Source: Pseudomonadota bacterium (lineage in GTDB: Bacteria > Desulfobacterota > Desulfobulbia > Desulfobulbales > Desulfocapsaceae). Taken from it: 64,000 nt of DNA. Positions 49,940 through 60,700 of the stretch are shown here, piece after piece (the first letter of the stretch is position 1; every line of letters starts with the position of its first letter). The notes beneath the pieces were generated by a model. The model searched no databases, was not told where the DNA came from, and worked only from the letters and a program-made list of their open reading frames with translations. The position numbers were made by a program, and so were the translations under genes. The stretch lies in contig JAEYNP010000105.1 of assembly GCA_023412495.1 (NCBI GenBank), positions 1 through 64,000 on the forward strand, read 5' to 3'.

Positions 49940-52900
49940 TACGACTCCTGTTGTGTTTCATCGTCTGCTGCCGGCGCCGCATGGCCTCCCGGCGGGCGAG
50001 GCTCCGCTGCTCGCTCGGATTCGACGCCTCCGGCCCCCTTTGCGTCTCCGAGAGATATGCGGCTAAAGCACCTAGGGTAGGATATCGGAAAAAGTCGGTG
50101 ACTACCAGGTCACTAGCAAATAATGATCGCAGTTTTCGCTGCACCTGGACAATCAGCAGCGAGTTCGCGCCGATATCGAAGAGGTTGTCGTCGACCCCGA
50201 TCCTTTCCCTGCCCAGCGCCTCGGACCACACCGCGGCAAGGAGTTTTTCGGTCGCGGTCCGCGGCGCCCGGTAGTCCCTTGTCGACTGATTTTCCGCCGG
50301 AGCCGGCAATGCGGCGATGTCGATCTTGCCGTTGGTGGAGACCGGCAATTCCGCCAGCCAGACAATCATCTGCGGGATCATGTACTCGGGCAGGGTCTCA
50401 CGGAGCCGGCTCTTCACGGACGCATCGGCTGGGAAATCAGCCCCCTCTGCCACCAGATAAGCAATAATTTTTTTCACGCCGGCGATGTCCTCTTTCAGGA
50501 CAGCCACCGCCTGACCGATGCCGGCCAGGGCGCGGAGGCAGTGCTCGATCTCGCCCAGTTCGATACGGAAGCCGCGGAGTTTGGCCTGACGGTCCATGCG
50601 GCCCAAAACGGTGATGATGCCGTCATGGGCAAACCGGGCGAGGTCGCCGGTGTGGTAGAGGCGGCTGTCGCCTTCGGGGTCGAAGGGATTGGCGGTGAAC
50701 TTCTCCCGCGTCAACTCCGGCCGGTTATGGTAGCCGCACGCCACTCCCACGCCGCCGATACAGAGTTCGCCGAGACTGTTGGGCGGCAGCGGATTGCCGT
50801 TCTCGTCGAGGATATACATGCTCATGTTGGCAAGCGGGCGGCCGATGGGGATGGTCGCCTGATGCAGGTCACGGGGGGTAACCCGGTGGACGGAGGCCCA
50901 GACGGTCGTCTCGGTCGGGCCGTAAAAATTCCAGAGCGGGATCCCCCAGTCGAGGACCCGATCGGCAAGAGCCGACGGGAAAGATTCGCCGCCGCAGGCG
51001 AGATGACGAAGCGGCACCGCCCGGCGGCCCTGTTCATGGCAGGCGGCGAACTGCTCCAGGGCAGTGGGGGTCAGGCTGAGAAGAGTCACCCCCTCCCGTG
51101 CCGCCATCTCGTAAAAGGCATCGGGGTTCCTGGCCACGTCGAGGTCGACCGTGACCAGAGTCCCCCCGCTCAACAGGGCTCCCCAGATCTCCCAGACCGA
51201 TAAATCGAACGAGTGCGAGTGAAACACCGTCCAGACCTCGTCGCCGGCCGGCCGAAGCTGGGAACAGATCGCCTCGACCATGTTGATCACGCCCCGGTGT
51301 TGCACCCGCACCCCCTTGGGGGTCCCGGTCGAGCCGGAGGTGTAGATGAGGTAGCAGAGAGAGTCGGGATCGCTTTTCCCCGTGATTGCCGGGGAATCCG
51401 GAAGGTCGTCCGTGTCGACGGCAAGCGAGGGGCCGGGCCACCAGGCGGCCAGGCCCTCGCGCAGCGATGAGTCGGTGAGAATGGTGCGCACCCCGGCATC
51501 CTCGATCATGAAGTCGCGACGGGCAGGCGGATAGGTGGGGTCGAGCGGGACATAGACCCCATCCGCCTTGAGGATCGCCAGCATCGCCGCGATACTGCAC
51601 CATGATCGACGGGTGAAGATGCCCACCATGTCGCCGGGCGTCACGCCGGAGCGCCGGAGCCAGCCGGCAATCCGATCGGCGCAGGCGTCGAGCTGCCCCC
51701 GACTGAGCCGGTCGCTGCCGGAGACGATCGCCGGGGCGTTCGGATCGGCCACGGCCAGGGCGCGGAACTGGCCATGAAGGGTGGCCCGGCTGGAATAGGG
51801 CTGCCTGGTTGCATTCCACTCCCGGGTGATGATGCGGTGTTCGTCCGCATCCAACCACACCATCCGGGTGATCCGCTCATCGGGTCTCGCCGCCATCGTC
51901 TGCAGAATCCGGCGATATCGCTCGCCCATCTTTTCTACTGTTTCGCGGTCGAAGAGGTCGGTATTGTAAAAAAGCGTACCGCACAGACCCGTTCCGCCCT
52001 CCCACAGATGCATTTCCAGATCGAGGCGGGTGAACTTCTGCTCCACCTCCACCGCCTCGACCAGCAGACCGTCGAGATCCAGCTGAGGCTGCGGTCCGTG
52101 CAGCGGCGCGTTCTGCAGGGCGAACATTACCTGGACCAGGGGGTTGCGGCTCAGATCCCGTTCCGGCCCAATGGCGTTGACCAGCTCGTCGAAGGGGATG
52201 TCCTGATTTTCGTAGGCCCCGATCGATGCGTTTCTAACTCGATGGAGCAACTCGACATAGGTCGGCTGGCCCGTGAGCCGCAGCCGCAGAGGCACGGTAT
52301 CCGAGAAATAGCCGATCAGCGGCTCGAGTTCCCGGCGGAGCCTGTTGTGCATGGGGATGCCGACCAGGATATCGTCCTGGCCGCAGCTGCGGCAGAGCAG
52401 CACGCCGAAGCCGGCGAGCAGGGTCATGAACAGCGTCGCCCCAGCCCCGGCGGCGATTTCCTTCAACCTGCCGGCGGTCCCGCCGTCTATATCGAAATGG
52501 ACGGAACCGCCGTTGAAGGTCTGCAGGGCCGGCCTAGGCCGATCGGTGGGCAGCGCCAGGGCATGGGAGACACCCTCCAGTTCTTTTCGCCAGTAGTTTT
52601 TTCGTTGCTCCCCGTAAGATCCGCGGAAACGGCCCTGCTGCCAGGCGGCAAAGTCGGCGTACTGAATCTTCAAGGGCTCCGGCTCGTTCGGCAGACCACG
52701 CAGCCGGCCGTTGTAGGCGGCGGCGAGTTCGCGCTGGAAAATCCCGATCGACCAGCCGTCGGCCGCACTGTGATGAAAGGCCACGACCAGCAGGAATTCA
52801 TGGTCGCCGGTCGCAAGCAGCGAGGCGCGCAAAGGGATGTCGCGGCTGAGGTCGAAAGGCGTCTTGATGGTGCGGTCGATAAGCCGCTCGATTTCCTCTT

Positions 52901-53366
52901 GCTTGCTCCTGCCGTCCATGGCGCGCAGATCGTAGCAGCGGAGCGGCGGACCGGGATCCGGCACGACAAGCCCTTGGAAGGAACCGTCGCTGAAGCCGAG
53001 GGTGGTCCGCAGCACCTCATGGCGGATGACGATCGAGTGCAATGAGGCGATGAGAAGATCCTCCCGCAGCGTTCCCCTCAACCGGAGGACGGCCGGCAGG
53101 ATATATGCCGCTCCGACCCCGGCCAGCTCCTCCAGCACGAGCAGCCGCCTTTGGGAAAACGACAAAGGCACCGTGCCGTTTCGTGCTACCGTCCGAATCG
53201 GTTCGGTCTCCCGGCTCAGGTGGTCGAGGAGCTGGGTCTTGTGGGCGGCAATCCGATCGCGAATGGCGGGCGGTATCCCGCCCGCCGGTGCATTGCACTT
53301 GAGCCTGCCGTCTTCGGCTCGAAGGCGGATATCGAGAGCGGCCAGGGTATCGAGCAATTCGTCCAT
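49932..53366 (-). CDS. NRPS module with docking domain, C-A-PCP
   Basis: 1144 residues. The first ~55 (LLDTLAALDIRLRAEDGRLK, CNAPAGGIPPAIRDRIAAHK) form a TubC-N-like docking domain, consistent with receiving a ketide from the preceding PKS. C domain about 60-480 (FHHSAADGWS). A domain about 500-1000 (a3 TSGSTGTPKG, a5 NFYGPTETTVWAS, a7 YHTGDLA, a10 STNGKIDIA). PCP Ser near 1066, in DIGANSLLIV, where the usual GG is GA. Pocket residues DLWSAGFVWK match no code I know. It starts 6 bp after the upstream PKS stop. Confidence 0.9.
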
Positions 53367-53372
53367 ATTGTG

Positions 53373-56300
53373 TCAAAACTCCATCTCTTCACGGGATACG
53401 GGGGACTCTTCAGCAGTTTGGCCCCTCAGCCGGCAAACCAGCTCGGCCATTTCGGCGAGCCGGGGAGCCTCAAAGAGGCGGCGCAGTGGAAAATCGAGGC
53501 CCAGCGACTCTTTCAGACGCGAATGGACCTGGGTAAGCTGCAGAGAGCTGCCCCCCAGACTGAAAAAACTGTCATGACGGCGGATTGAAAGCGTGCCGAG
53601 GACGCTTTGCCAGATACCGGCCACCAGTTCCTCTTCCGGGCTGAAGGGGGCTCGTCCGGCATCATCGTCGTCCTGACGGACCGGTGCCTTCCCGCGCAGC
53701 TCCATGCGCCGCCGTCGCGCCTGCTCGTTCAGATCGGTTGTCGACACGGCGATCCGTCCGCCGCCCGGCCACTGCGTCAGGCGGGCAAGGTGGTCAACCC
53801 CTGCCAGAGCGGGGATAGTGTACTTGAGGATCTCGTTGTCGTCCTGCGGATGCGGCGAGTGTTCGTCAAACCGCCAGCCGTCCCAGTCGATACAAAGCCA
53901 GCGGCCGCCGTTGCGGTTGTCGGCGGCAATCTGCACGGCCATAGCTGCGTTGGCTGCGCCGTAGGCGCCCATGCCGCTGCCGCCCAGCACGGCGGAGAGC
54001 GACGACATGGCGATCAAAAAAGCCGGGGTGCGGTTTTTCATCAGCTCGCGAAGGATCAGGTAGCCGGTCCATTTCGCCGAGAGGATTGCCGTAAATTTAT
54101 CGAGCGTCAGCTCCCTATACGGGCAGATTGCGTCCGCCCCGGTAACTCCGGCGGCATGGATGCAGCCGTCTATCCGGCCGAACCGACTTTCGGCCTTGTC
54201 GATAACCGCCTGCATCTCCCCCCCGCTCGCGGCATCGGCTGAAACCGCCAGTACCTCCGAGCCTCGCTCCTGAAGGGTCAGGAGACGGCGGATCACGCTG
54301 CAGGTCGCCTCGTTTTCGCCATGTTCCGCCAACCAGGCAGGCCATTGCTCCGGCGCGGGGAAAGGTGATCTCCGGGTCAAGACCAGGTTGGCCTGAAAAT
54401 GGCGGGACAGGTGGTCGGCTAAGCTCATTCCGATATCGCCCAGGCCGCCGGTTATCAGGTAGGTGCCGCGCCGGCGAAAACCGGTTTGGACGGCAAGCGT
54501 TGGGACAGATTGATAGTATTCCTGCCAGCGGTACCCGCCCCGCAGGGCGATGGCCGATTGCTCTCCGGGGTGCATCAGTTCGCGGACCAGAATTTCCACC
54601 CGGCTTTCCGGCCATGCCGTCCCCGTGCTCGGCAGACCGCAGTCGATACACCGGCAGGAAAGAGCGGGATATTCGCGGCTGAGCGATTGGACGGCGGCAG
54701 CGAGGACCGCATGCGGTGGAACGAGCTGCTCCTCGCCGGTAATGTCGTATACCCCGAAGGTGAGGATATCGCAGAAAATCGGGCCATTCGGCTTATGCCG
54801 CTCCATTGCCCCAGCCAGGGCGATGGTAAAACCCAGCGCCTGTTCGGGCAGGACAGACGAGAGAGATGGAGCCTGGAGCGACGGCAAGTAGACAATATGT
54901 AAAGGCACTTCGGCGAAGGAAATATCGAGCATGGTCTCCGCTGGAGTGACAACCGTCAACCGGCAGCCCCATCCTGCCAGTATCCGGGCGATTGCGTCCG
55001 CGACCGGACCGGGATCGGCGATGAGTATCCAGCGATCCCGCACATCGGCCCTGCTCCCTCCCGCGAGGTGGGGAATACGGCGCCATTGCTGGGCAAGGAG
55101 CCGTCCCGCAGGCATCGCGGGCGGCGTAAGCTCCACCTGACTCTGCACCGGTGCGCCATCCATCCAGTACTCCTGCCGCTCAAACGGATAGATGGGCAGC
55201 GGCAGACGCCCGACCTGGTCTTCCCCGGCCATGGCCTGCCAGTCGACCGGGACGCCAGAGGCCCACATCTCGCCGACCGCCGACAGCAGCGCCCTGCTGC
55301 TGTCCACGCCATCGCGGGGATTACAGCCGACGGCGACCACTTTGCGGATCGCTCCTACCAATCCGCACTGCAGAGCCATGCCGGTCAGGGTGCGCCCAGG
55401 CCCGACCTCGACCAGCAGCCGCCCCGGTTCGGAGAGGAGGGTGTTCAGGCCGTCGCCGAAGCGGACGGTGTGGCGCAGATGGCGGGCCCAGTACCAGGGA
55501 TCGATCGCCTCCCGATCGGTAAGCGGGCTGCCGGTGAGGTTGGAGATCAGCGGAATCCGGGGCGCCGAACGGGGTACGGTCTCGACGATGGCCGCAAACT
55601 CCTCGATTGCCGCATCGAACATGGCGGAGTGAAAGGCGTGGGACGTCTTCAGGAGGCAATGGGCGATGCCCTCCTCGGCAAATCGGGCGACGAGTTCGCC
55701 AATGGCCGGAAACGACCCGGACAGCGTACAGGAGCCGGGATTGACCGCCGCAAGCGAAACGTCCGCGTTCAACAGCGGCGCCAGTTCTTCCGCCGCCCGC
55801 GCCACGGCGACCATCATCCCTTTAGGCTGCCGCTGCATAAGCGCGCCGCGGGCGGCAACCAGCCTGAGGGCGTCGGCCAGGCTGAAAATCCCGGCCATGC
55901 AGGCGGCGACATACTCGCCCAGGCTGTGGCCGATAACCGCCTGAGGGCGAATACCCCAGCCGGCAAGCAGCATGGCATAACCATACTCGACGCTGAAAAG
56001 CACCGGCTGGGCGATGGCGGTCTGCTGCAGCTCCTCGGCAAGCGAATCGTCGCTGCTTGTAAGATAGTGGCGCAGATCTCTGTCAAGCAGAGGATTCAAA
56101 GTCTCGGCGCACTGGTCTAGGACAGCTCGGAAGATTTTTTCCTTTTCGTAGATTTCCCGGGCCATGCCGACGTACTGGCTGCCCTGGCCGGGAAACATGA
56201 AGGCGATTGCCGGCGACATTGTGCCGGCAAGACTGGGTGCGGCATCACGGATATCCTCCAGGGCCGTCATCGCTTCCTGGCCGCTGCCGGCGACGATGAA

Positions 56301-57788
56301 ATGGCGACAGTTCAGCGGCCGTCGCCCGACCTGCAGCGAAAAGGCGATATCCGGCAGACTGTCCTCGGGATGCGTATCGATATGACGGGCAAGACGGCCA
56401 GCCGTTTTGGCAAGAGCTGTGGCGGTCTTGCCGGAGATCGGCAGCAGCCGGTAGCGGCGGCGGCTCGGTAATTTCCTGCGGGTCGGGGCCTGCCCGACGA
56501 TCATATGGACGTTGGTGCCGCCCATGCCAAAGGAGCTCACCCCCGCCAGCCGCGATCCGCCAGCCGACGGCCAGGCGGTGGGTACGGTGCAGACCCGGAA
56601 CGGGGAAGAGGCGAAATCGATGGCAGGATTTGCCTTGACGAAATGCAGCGAGGGCGGAATTCGACCATTCTGCAGGGCGAGAAGGGTCTTGATCAGGCCG
56701 GCAATCCCCGCCGCGGCATCGCAGTGGCCGATATTGGTCTTTACCGAGCCGATCAGGCAGGTCGCCCGCTGGTTTGTCCTGCCGAAAGCCCGGCCGAGCG
56801 CTTCGATTTCCACGGGATCGCCCATCGGCGTTGCCGTGCCGTGCGTCTCGACATAGCCGACATCGTTGGGGTCTATACCCGCCACCGCCACCGCCTCGCG
56901 GATCACCCGGACCTGGCCGTCGACCCCGGGGGCGGCAAAGCCGACTTTGCCCGCACCGTCGTTGTTGACCGCCGAACCTTTGATCACCCCGTAGATGAAA
57001 TCGCGGTCATGGACGGCGTCTTCGAGACGCTTGATCAGCACTAAACCGGCCCCGCTGCCCATGACGGTGCCGGCAGCCGAGGCGTCGAAGGCGCGGCAGT
57101 GGCCATCGGGGGAGAGGATCATCCCTTCCTGATAGAGATAGCCGCTGATCTGGGGAAGGAAGATCGACACACCGCCGGCCAGCGCCATGTCGCATTCGCC
57201 GTTGAGTATTGCCTGACAGGCACAGTGCACGGCGACCAGCGAGGTGGAACAGGCGGTCTGCACGGTAATGGCCGGGCCGGTCAGGTGGAGTTTGTAGGCG
57301 GTCCTGGTGGCGAGAAAGTCCTTCTCGTTGGCCTGCATGATCTGATACAGCCCGGCCAGGTCGGTTGCGGCGGCACCGGGCAGGACGTGGTCGCGGAGAT
57401 AGCCGCCTGCCCCGCAGCCGCCATAGACCCCGATCGTGCCACCGAATCCGCCCCCGTTATAGCCGCCGTCCTCCATAGCTTCCCAGGCGCATTCGAGGAA
57501 GAGACGATGCTGAGGGTCGGTCATCGCTGCTTCCGCCGGTGTCATGTCGAAAAGCGCCGCATCGAACCGCTCGATCCCGTGCAGCACTCCCCGGGCGCGG
57601 ACATAGTCAGGGCGATCGTACAGCGATTTCGTAAGCCCCGCGGCGGCAAGTTCTTCCCTCGAAAAGAAGGTGATCGACTCCCTCCCTTCAATAAGGTTCC
57701 GCCAGAACGAGGCGGGGTCACCGGCTCCGGGGAAGCGGCAGCTCATGCCAATGACGGCGATATCGGTTGGGCCGGCTGCGAGCATCAC
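53373..57788 (-). CDS. Type I PKS module KS-AT-KR-ACP
   Basis: 1471 residues. KS about 6-430 with Cys (TACSTSLVAVHC) and His sites (ETHGTATPMGD, KTNIGHCDAAAG). AT about 530-830 (GHSLGEY; HAFH, malonyl type). KR: structural half about 880-1060, catalytic half about 1070-1290 (TYLITGGLGDIGMS, AMSSLSAVLGGSGMGAYGA, then ANAAMA). ACP near 1395 (LGGSSLQLT). No DH or methyltransferase, so one beta-hydroxy malonate unit is expected. Its ATG overlaps the stop of the upstream gene (ATGA). Confidence 0.92.
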   Translation of the reverse strand: MMLAAGPTDIAVIGMSCRFPGAGDPASFWRNLIEGRESITFFSREELAAAGLTKSLYDRPDYVRARGVLHGIERFDAALFDMTPAEAAMTDPQHRLFLECAWEAMEDGGYNGGGFGGTIGVYGGCGAGGYLRDHVLPGAAATDLAGLYQIMQANEKDFLATRTAYKLHLTGPAITVQTACSTSLVAVHCACQAILNGECDMALAGGVSIFLPQISGYLYQEGMILSPDGHCRAFDASAAGTVMGSGAGLVLIKRLEDAVHDRDFIYGVIKGSAVNNDGAGKVGFAAPGVDGQVRVIREAVAVAGIDPNDVGYVETHGTATPMGDPVEIEALGRAFGRTNQRATCLIGSVKTNIGHCDAAAGIAGLIKTLLALQNGRIPPSLHFVKANPAIDFASSPFRVCTVPTAWPSAGGSRLAGVSSFGMGGTNVHMIVGQAPTRRKLPSRRRYRLLPISGKTATALAKTAGRLARHIDTHPEDSLPDIAFSLQVGRRPLNCRHFIVAGSGQEAMTALEDIRDAAPSLAGTMSPAIAFMFPGQGSQYVGMAREIYEKEKIFRAVLDQCAETLNPLLDRDLRHYLTSSDDSLAEELQQTAIAQPVLFSVEYGYAMLLAGWGIRPQAVIGHSLGEYVAACMAGIFSLADALRLVAARGALMQRQPKGMMVAVARAAEELAPLLNADVSLAAVNPGSCTLSGSFPAIGELVARFAEEGIAHCLLKTSHAFHSAMFDAAIEEFAAIVETVPRSAPRIPLISNLTGSPLTDREAIDPWYWARHLRHTVRFGDGLNTLLSEPGRLLVEVGPGRTLTGMALQCGLVGAIRKVVAVGCNPRDGVDSSRALLSAVGEMWASGVPVDWQAMAGEDQVGRLPLPIYPFERQEYWMDGAPVQSQVELTPPAMPAGRLLAQQWRRIPHLAGGSRADVRDRWILIADPGPVADAIARILAGWGCRLTVVTPAETMLDISFAEVPLHIVYLPSLQAPSLSSVLPEQALGFTIALAGAMERHKPNGPIFCDILTFGVYDITGEEQLVPPHAVLAAAVQSLSREYPALSCRCIDCGLPSTGTAWPESRVEILVRELMHPGEQSAIALRGGYRWQEYYQSVPTLAVQTGFRRRGTYLITGGLGDIGMSLADHLSRHFQANLVLTRRSPFPAPEQWPAWLAEHGENEATCSVIRRLLTLQERGSEVLAVSADAASGGEMQAVIDKAESRFGRIDGCIHAAGVTGADAICPYRELTLDKFTAILSAKWTGYLILRELMKNRTPAFLIAMSSLSAVLGGSGMGAYGAANAAMAVQIAADNRNGGRWLCIDWDGWRFDEHSPHPQDDNEILKYTIPALAGVDHLARLTQWPGGGRIAVSTTDLNEQARRRRMELRGKAPVRQDDDDAGRAPFSPEEELVAGIWQSVLGTLSIRRHDSFFSLGGSSLQLTQVHSRLKESLGLDFPLRRLFEAPRLAEMAELVCRLRGQTAEESPVSREEMEF

Positions 57789-60700
57789 TGCTCCTCTCCG
57801 GCGATGGTTTTGCGTATCGACCGCCTCACTCCGGCCAGGCCGGCGGCCCGCCCTCGCTGGCGGCGGCTTCCGCCGTCCTCGCCCTCGCTGGCCGGGGTCT
57901 GGTGCTCATCCGTCGCGCAGAATTCGGCCAGCGCATAAATGGTGGGGAAGCGAAACAGTGCGGTCATCGGCACCGGACGGCCAAGCAGGGCCTGCAGACG
58001 AATCTGTACCCTGGCGAGATGCAGGGAGTTGCCGCCGAGATCGAAAAAATTATCGTGGATGCCAACCTCTTGCAAGCCGACGATCTCCTTCCAGATCGCG
58101 GCGACCTCGCGCTCGAACCCGGTTCGCGGCTTGGCGGACGATGCCCCGGCCGCGACCGGCCCGGCCGAGGGTGCCGGCAGGGCGCCGCGGTCGATCTTGC
58201 CGCTTGAGTTGAACGGCAGAGCGGGGAGCACGAGAAAACGTGCAGGAATCATGTAGTCAGGCAACTCGGCGACGAGCGGTCCGCGAACCTCCTCCAGACC
58301 GGCAGGTCCACCGTCCATCACCAGGTAGGCGACCAGACGGAGGTCGCCGGGGAGATCCTCCCGCACTACGACCGCAGCGTCCCGCACCCGCGGGCAGCAG
58401 CGTAAGCGGTGTTCGATCTCGCCCGGTTCGATGCGAAATCCCCTGATCTTGACCTGATCGTCGAGCCGTCCGAGAAAGGCGATCATCCCGTCCGGCAGAA
58501 ATCGCGCACGGTCGCCGGTGCGATAGAGCCGGGTGCCGGGCTCGAAGGGGTTGGCTATAAAACGCTCGGCGGTCAGATCATCCCGGTGCAGATACCCCCT
58601 GCCGACACAGGGTCCGCCGATATGGAGTTCGCCAACCATGCCCGGCACCACCGGCAACCCGTTCCGGTCGAGGATGTAGGCCTGCACATTGACCATCGGC
58701 CGGCCGATCGGCATGACCGTCAGGTCGGGGATGTTGTCTGGATCCAGATCCATGGCCGTCACATCGACGCAGCATTCGGTCGGGCCGTAGATGTTGGTAA
58801 GACCGATGCCCCGCCCGGTCCTGCCTGCGCGCAACCGTTTTACCGTCTCGCGGGACAGCGGTTCCCCGCCGACGATCAGGTGCCGCAGCGACAATTCTTC
58901 TGCCTCGGCAAGACCCGCATCGAGCAGCATGCCCAGAAGGGTCGGCGTGGCGTCGGCAATCGTCACCCCGGCCTGCCGCCAGTACTCGATAAGGCGCGTA
59001 CCGTCATGCCGACACTCCTCGGTCAGGACATGCAGGGTATGACCGGAGCAGAGGGCGGCGAATATCTGCTGAACCGAAGCATCGAAGACGGTTGAGGCGA
59101 AAAGCGAAACCTGCTGCCGTCCCGGATAGCGCGAGTACACTGCCTCTTGCAGGCCGGAGAGCAGATTGACCACGGAGCGGTGCTCGATCATGACCCCCTT
59201 GGGTGTGCCGGTCGAGCCGGAGGTGTAGATCACATAGGCGAGGTTGGCAGGGCTGACTGTCTGTTCCGATTCGCAGCGCCTCATCTGAGCCGCGAGGAGG
59301 ACTGGGCCGCCGGCGCCGATCAATACCGCCGCACCGCTGTCGATCAGCATCGCCTCCCTGCGGGATGCCGGATGGGAAGGGTCAAGCGGCAGGTAGGCTC
59401 CGCCTGCCTTGAGAATACCGAGGATCGATATTATCAGCTCCGGCGAACGGTCCAGGCACACTCCGACGATCGAATCCGGCCCGACACCAAGCTCCTGGAG
59501 GTGCAGGGCAATGGCAGCGGAGCGCTCGTCAAGTTGCCGGTAAGTGAGGAACCTATCGTCGCAGACTACGGCCCGCTCCTCGGGAATGAGAGCCGCCTGC
59601 GCCACGAACAACTGATGGAGGCAGAACTCCGGGACGGGGCTGGTGATCGATCTCGCCCACCGCTCAATTGTCTTTTGCTGCTGCCCGTCCAGGAGGGGTA
59701 TCTCGCCGATCCGCATCTCCGGCGCTACGCAGACCGATTCGAGTATGGTGCAGAACGACCGGCAGAGATCGGCGATGGTCTCGGGGCGGAAGAGATCGCT
59801 GTTGTATTTCAAAAAGCCGAAGAGCGCGTGTTCGCCTTCCGCCATCTCCAGCGACAAATCGAACTGCCCTTCCTGCTGCGGCACCACAAACGGCGCAAGC
59901 TCCGTTTCTCCCCACCTGATCCGGGTCTCGTCGCCCGTGCCGCCCATGAAATCGATGAGTTCGGCATGGGTATGGGCGCGCTGATAGGTGAAATCGACCT
60001 GGAAGATCGGGCTGCGCCCAGGAATACGCTGCGGCTGCAGGTGCTCGACCAGCAGATGGAAGGGAAAATCCTGATGTTCGAGCGTGTCGATGATGGTCCG
60101 GCGCATCGCCTCGACAAAAGTGCGCCAGCTCGGATTGGCGGTCAGGTCGCCGCGGATGACGGTCATATTGACGAAATGGCCGACGGTGCGGGCGGTATCC
60201 GGCTCTGTCCGCCCGGCAGTGGGAGAGCCCACGAGAATTTGCTCCTGACCGGTGATGCGGTGCAGCAGGAGCTGGTAGGCCGCCATCAGCAGGGTGTACA
60301 TGGTTGTATTGAGCTGCCGGGCCATGCGCTTGAGCCGGCCGGTAACCGGCTGCGGGATGTGGATTGGGCACGACGCCCCGTTCAACCTCTCGCTGGCCGG
60401 ACGGGGGAAGTCGGTCGCCAGCTCCATCACCAGGGGGGTATCGGCCAGCTGCCGCGACCAGAACTGCCGCTCTTTAGCCAGCTCTTCCGCATTTGCCCAT
60501 CTCTGCCGTTGTCTTGTGGTGTAGTCGATGTAGTTTGCCGTTATCTCCGGCAGCAGAGCCGCGGCACCACCGGTTTCTGCCCCATAGAGCTGGCCCAGTT
60601 CCTCGAGAAGCAGCCACAGCGACCAGCCGTCGCAGGCGATATGATGCACCACCAGGAGGAGGACGCGATCGGCTGGTCCGCGATTAAACAGGTGGCCGCG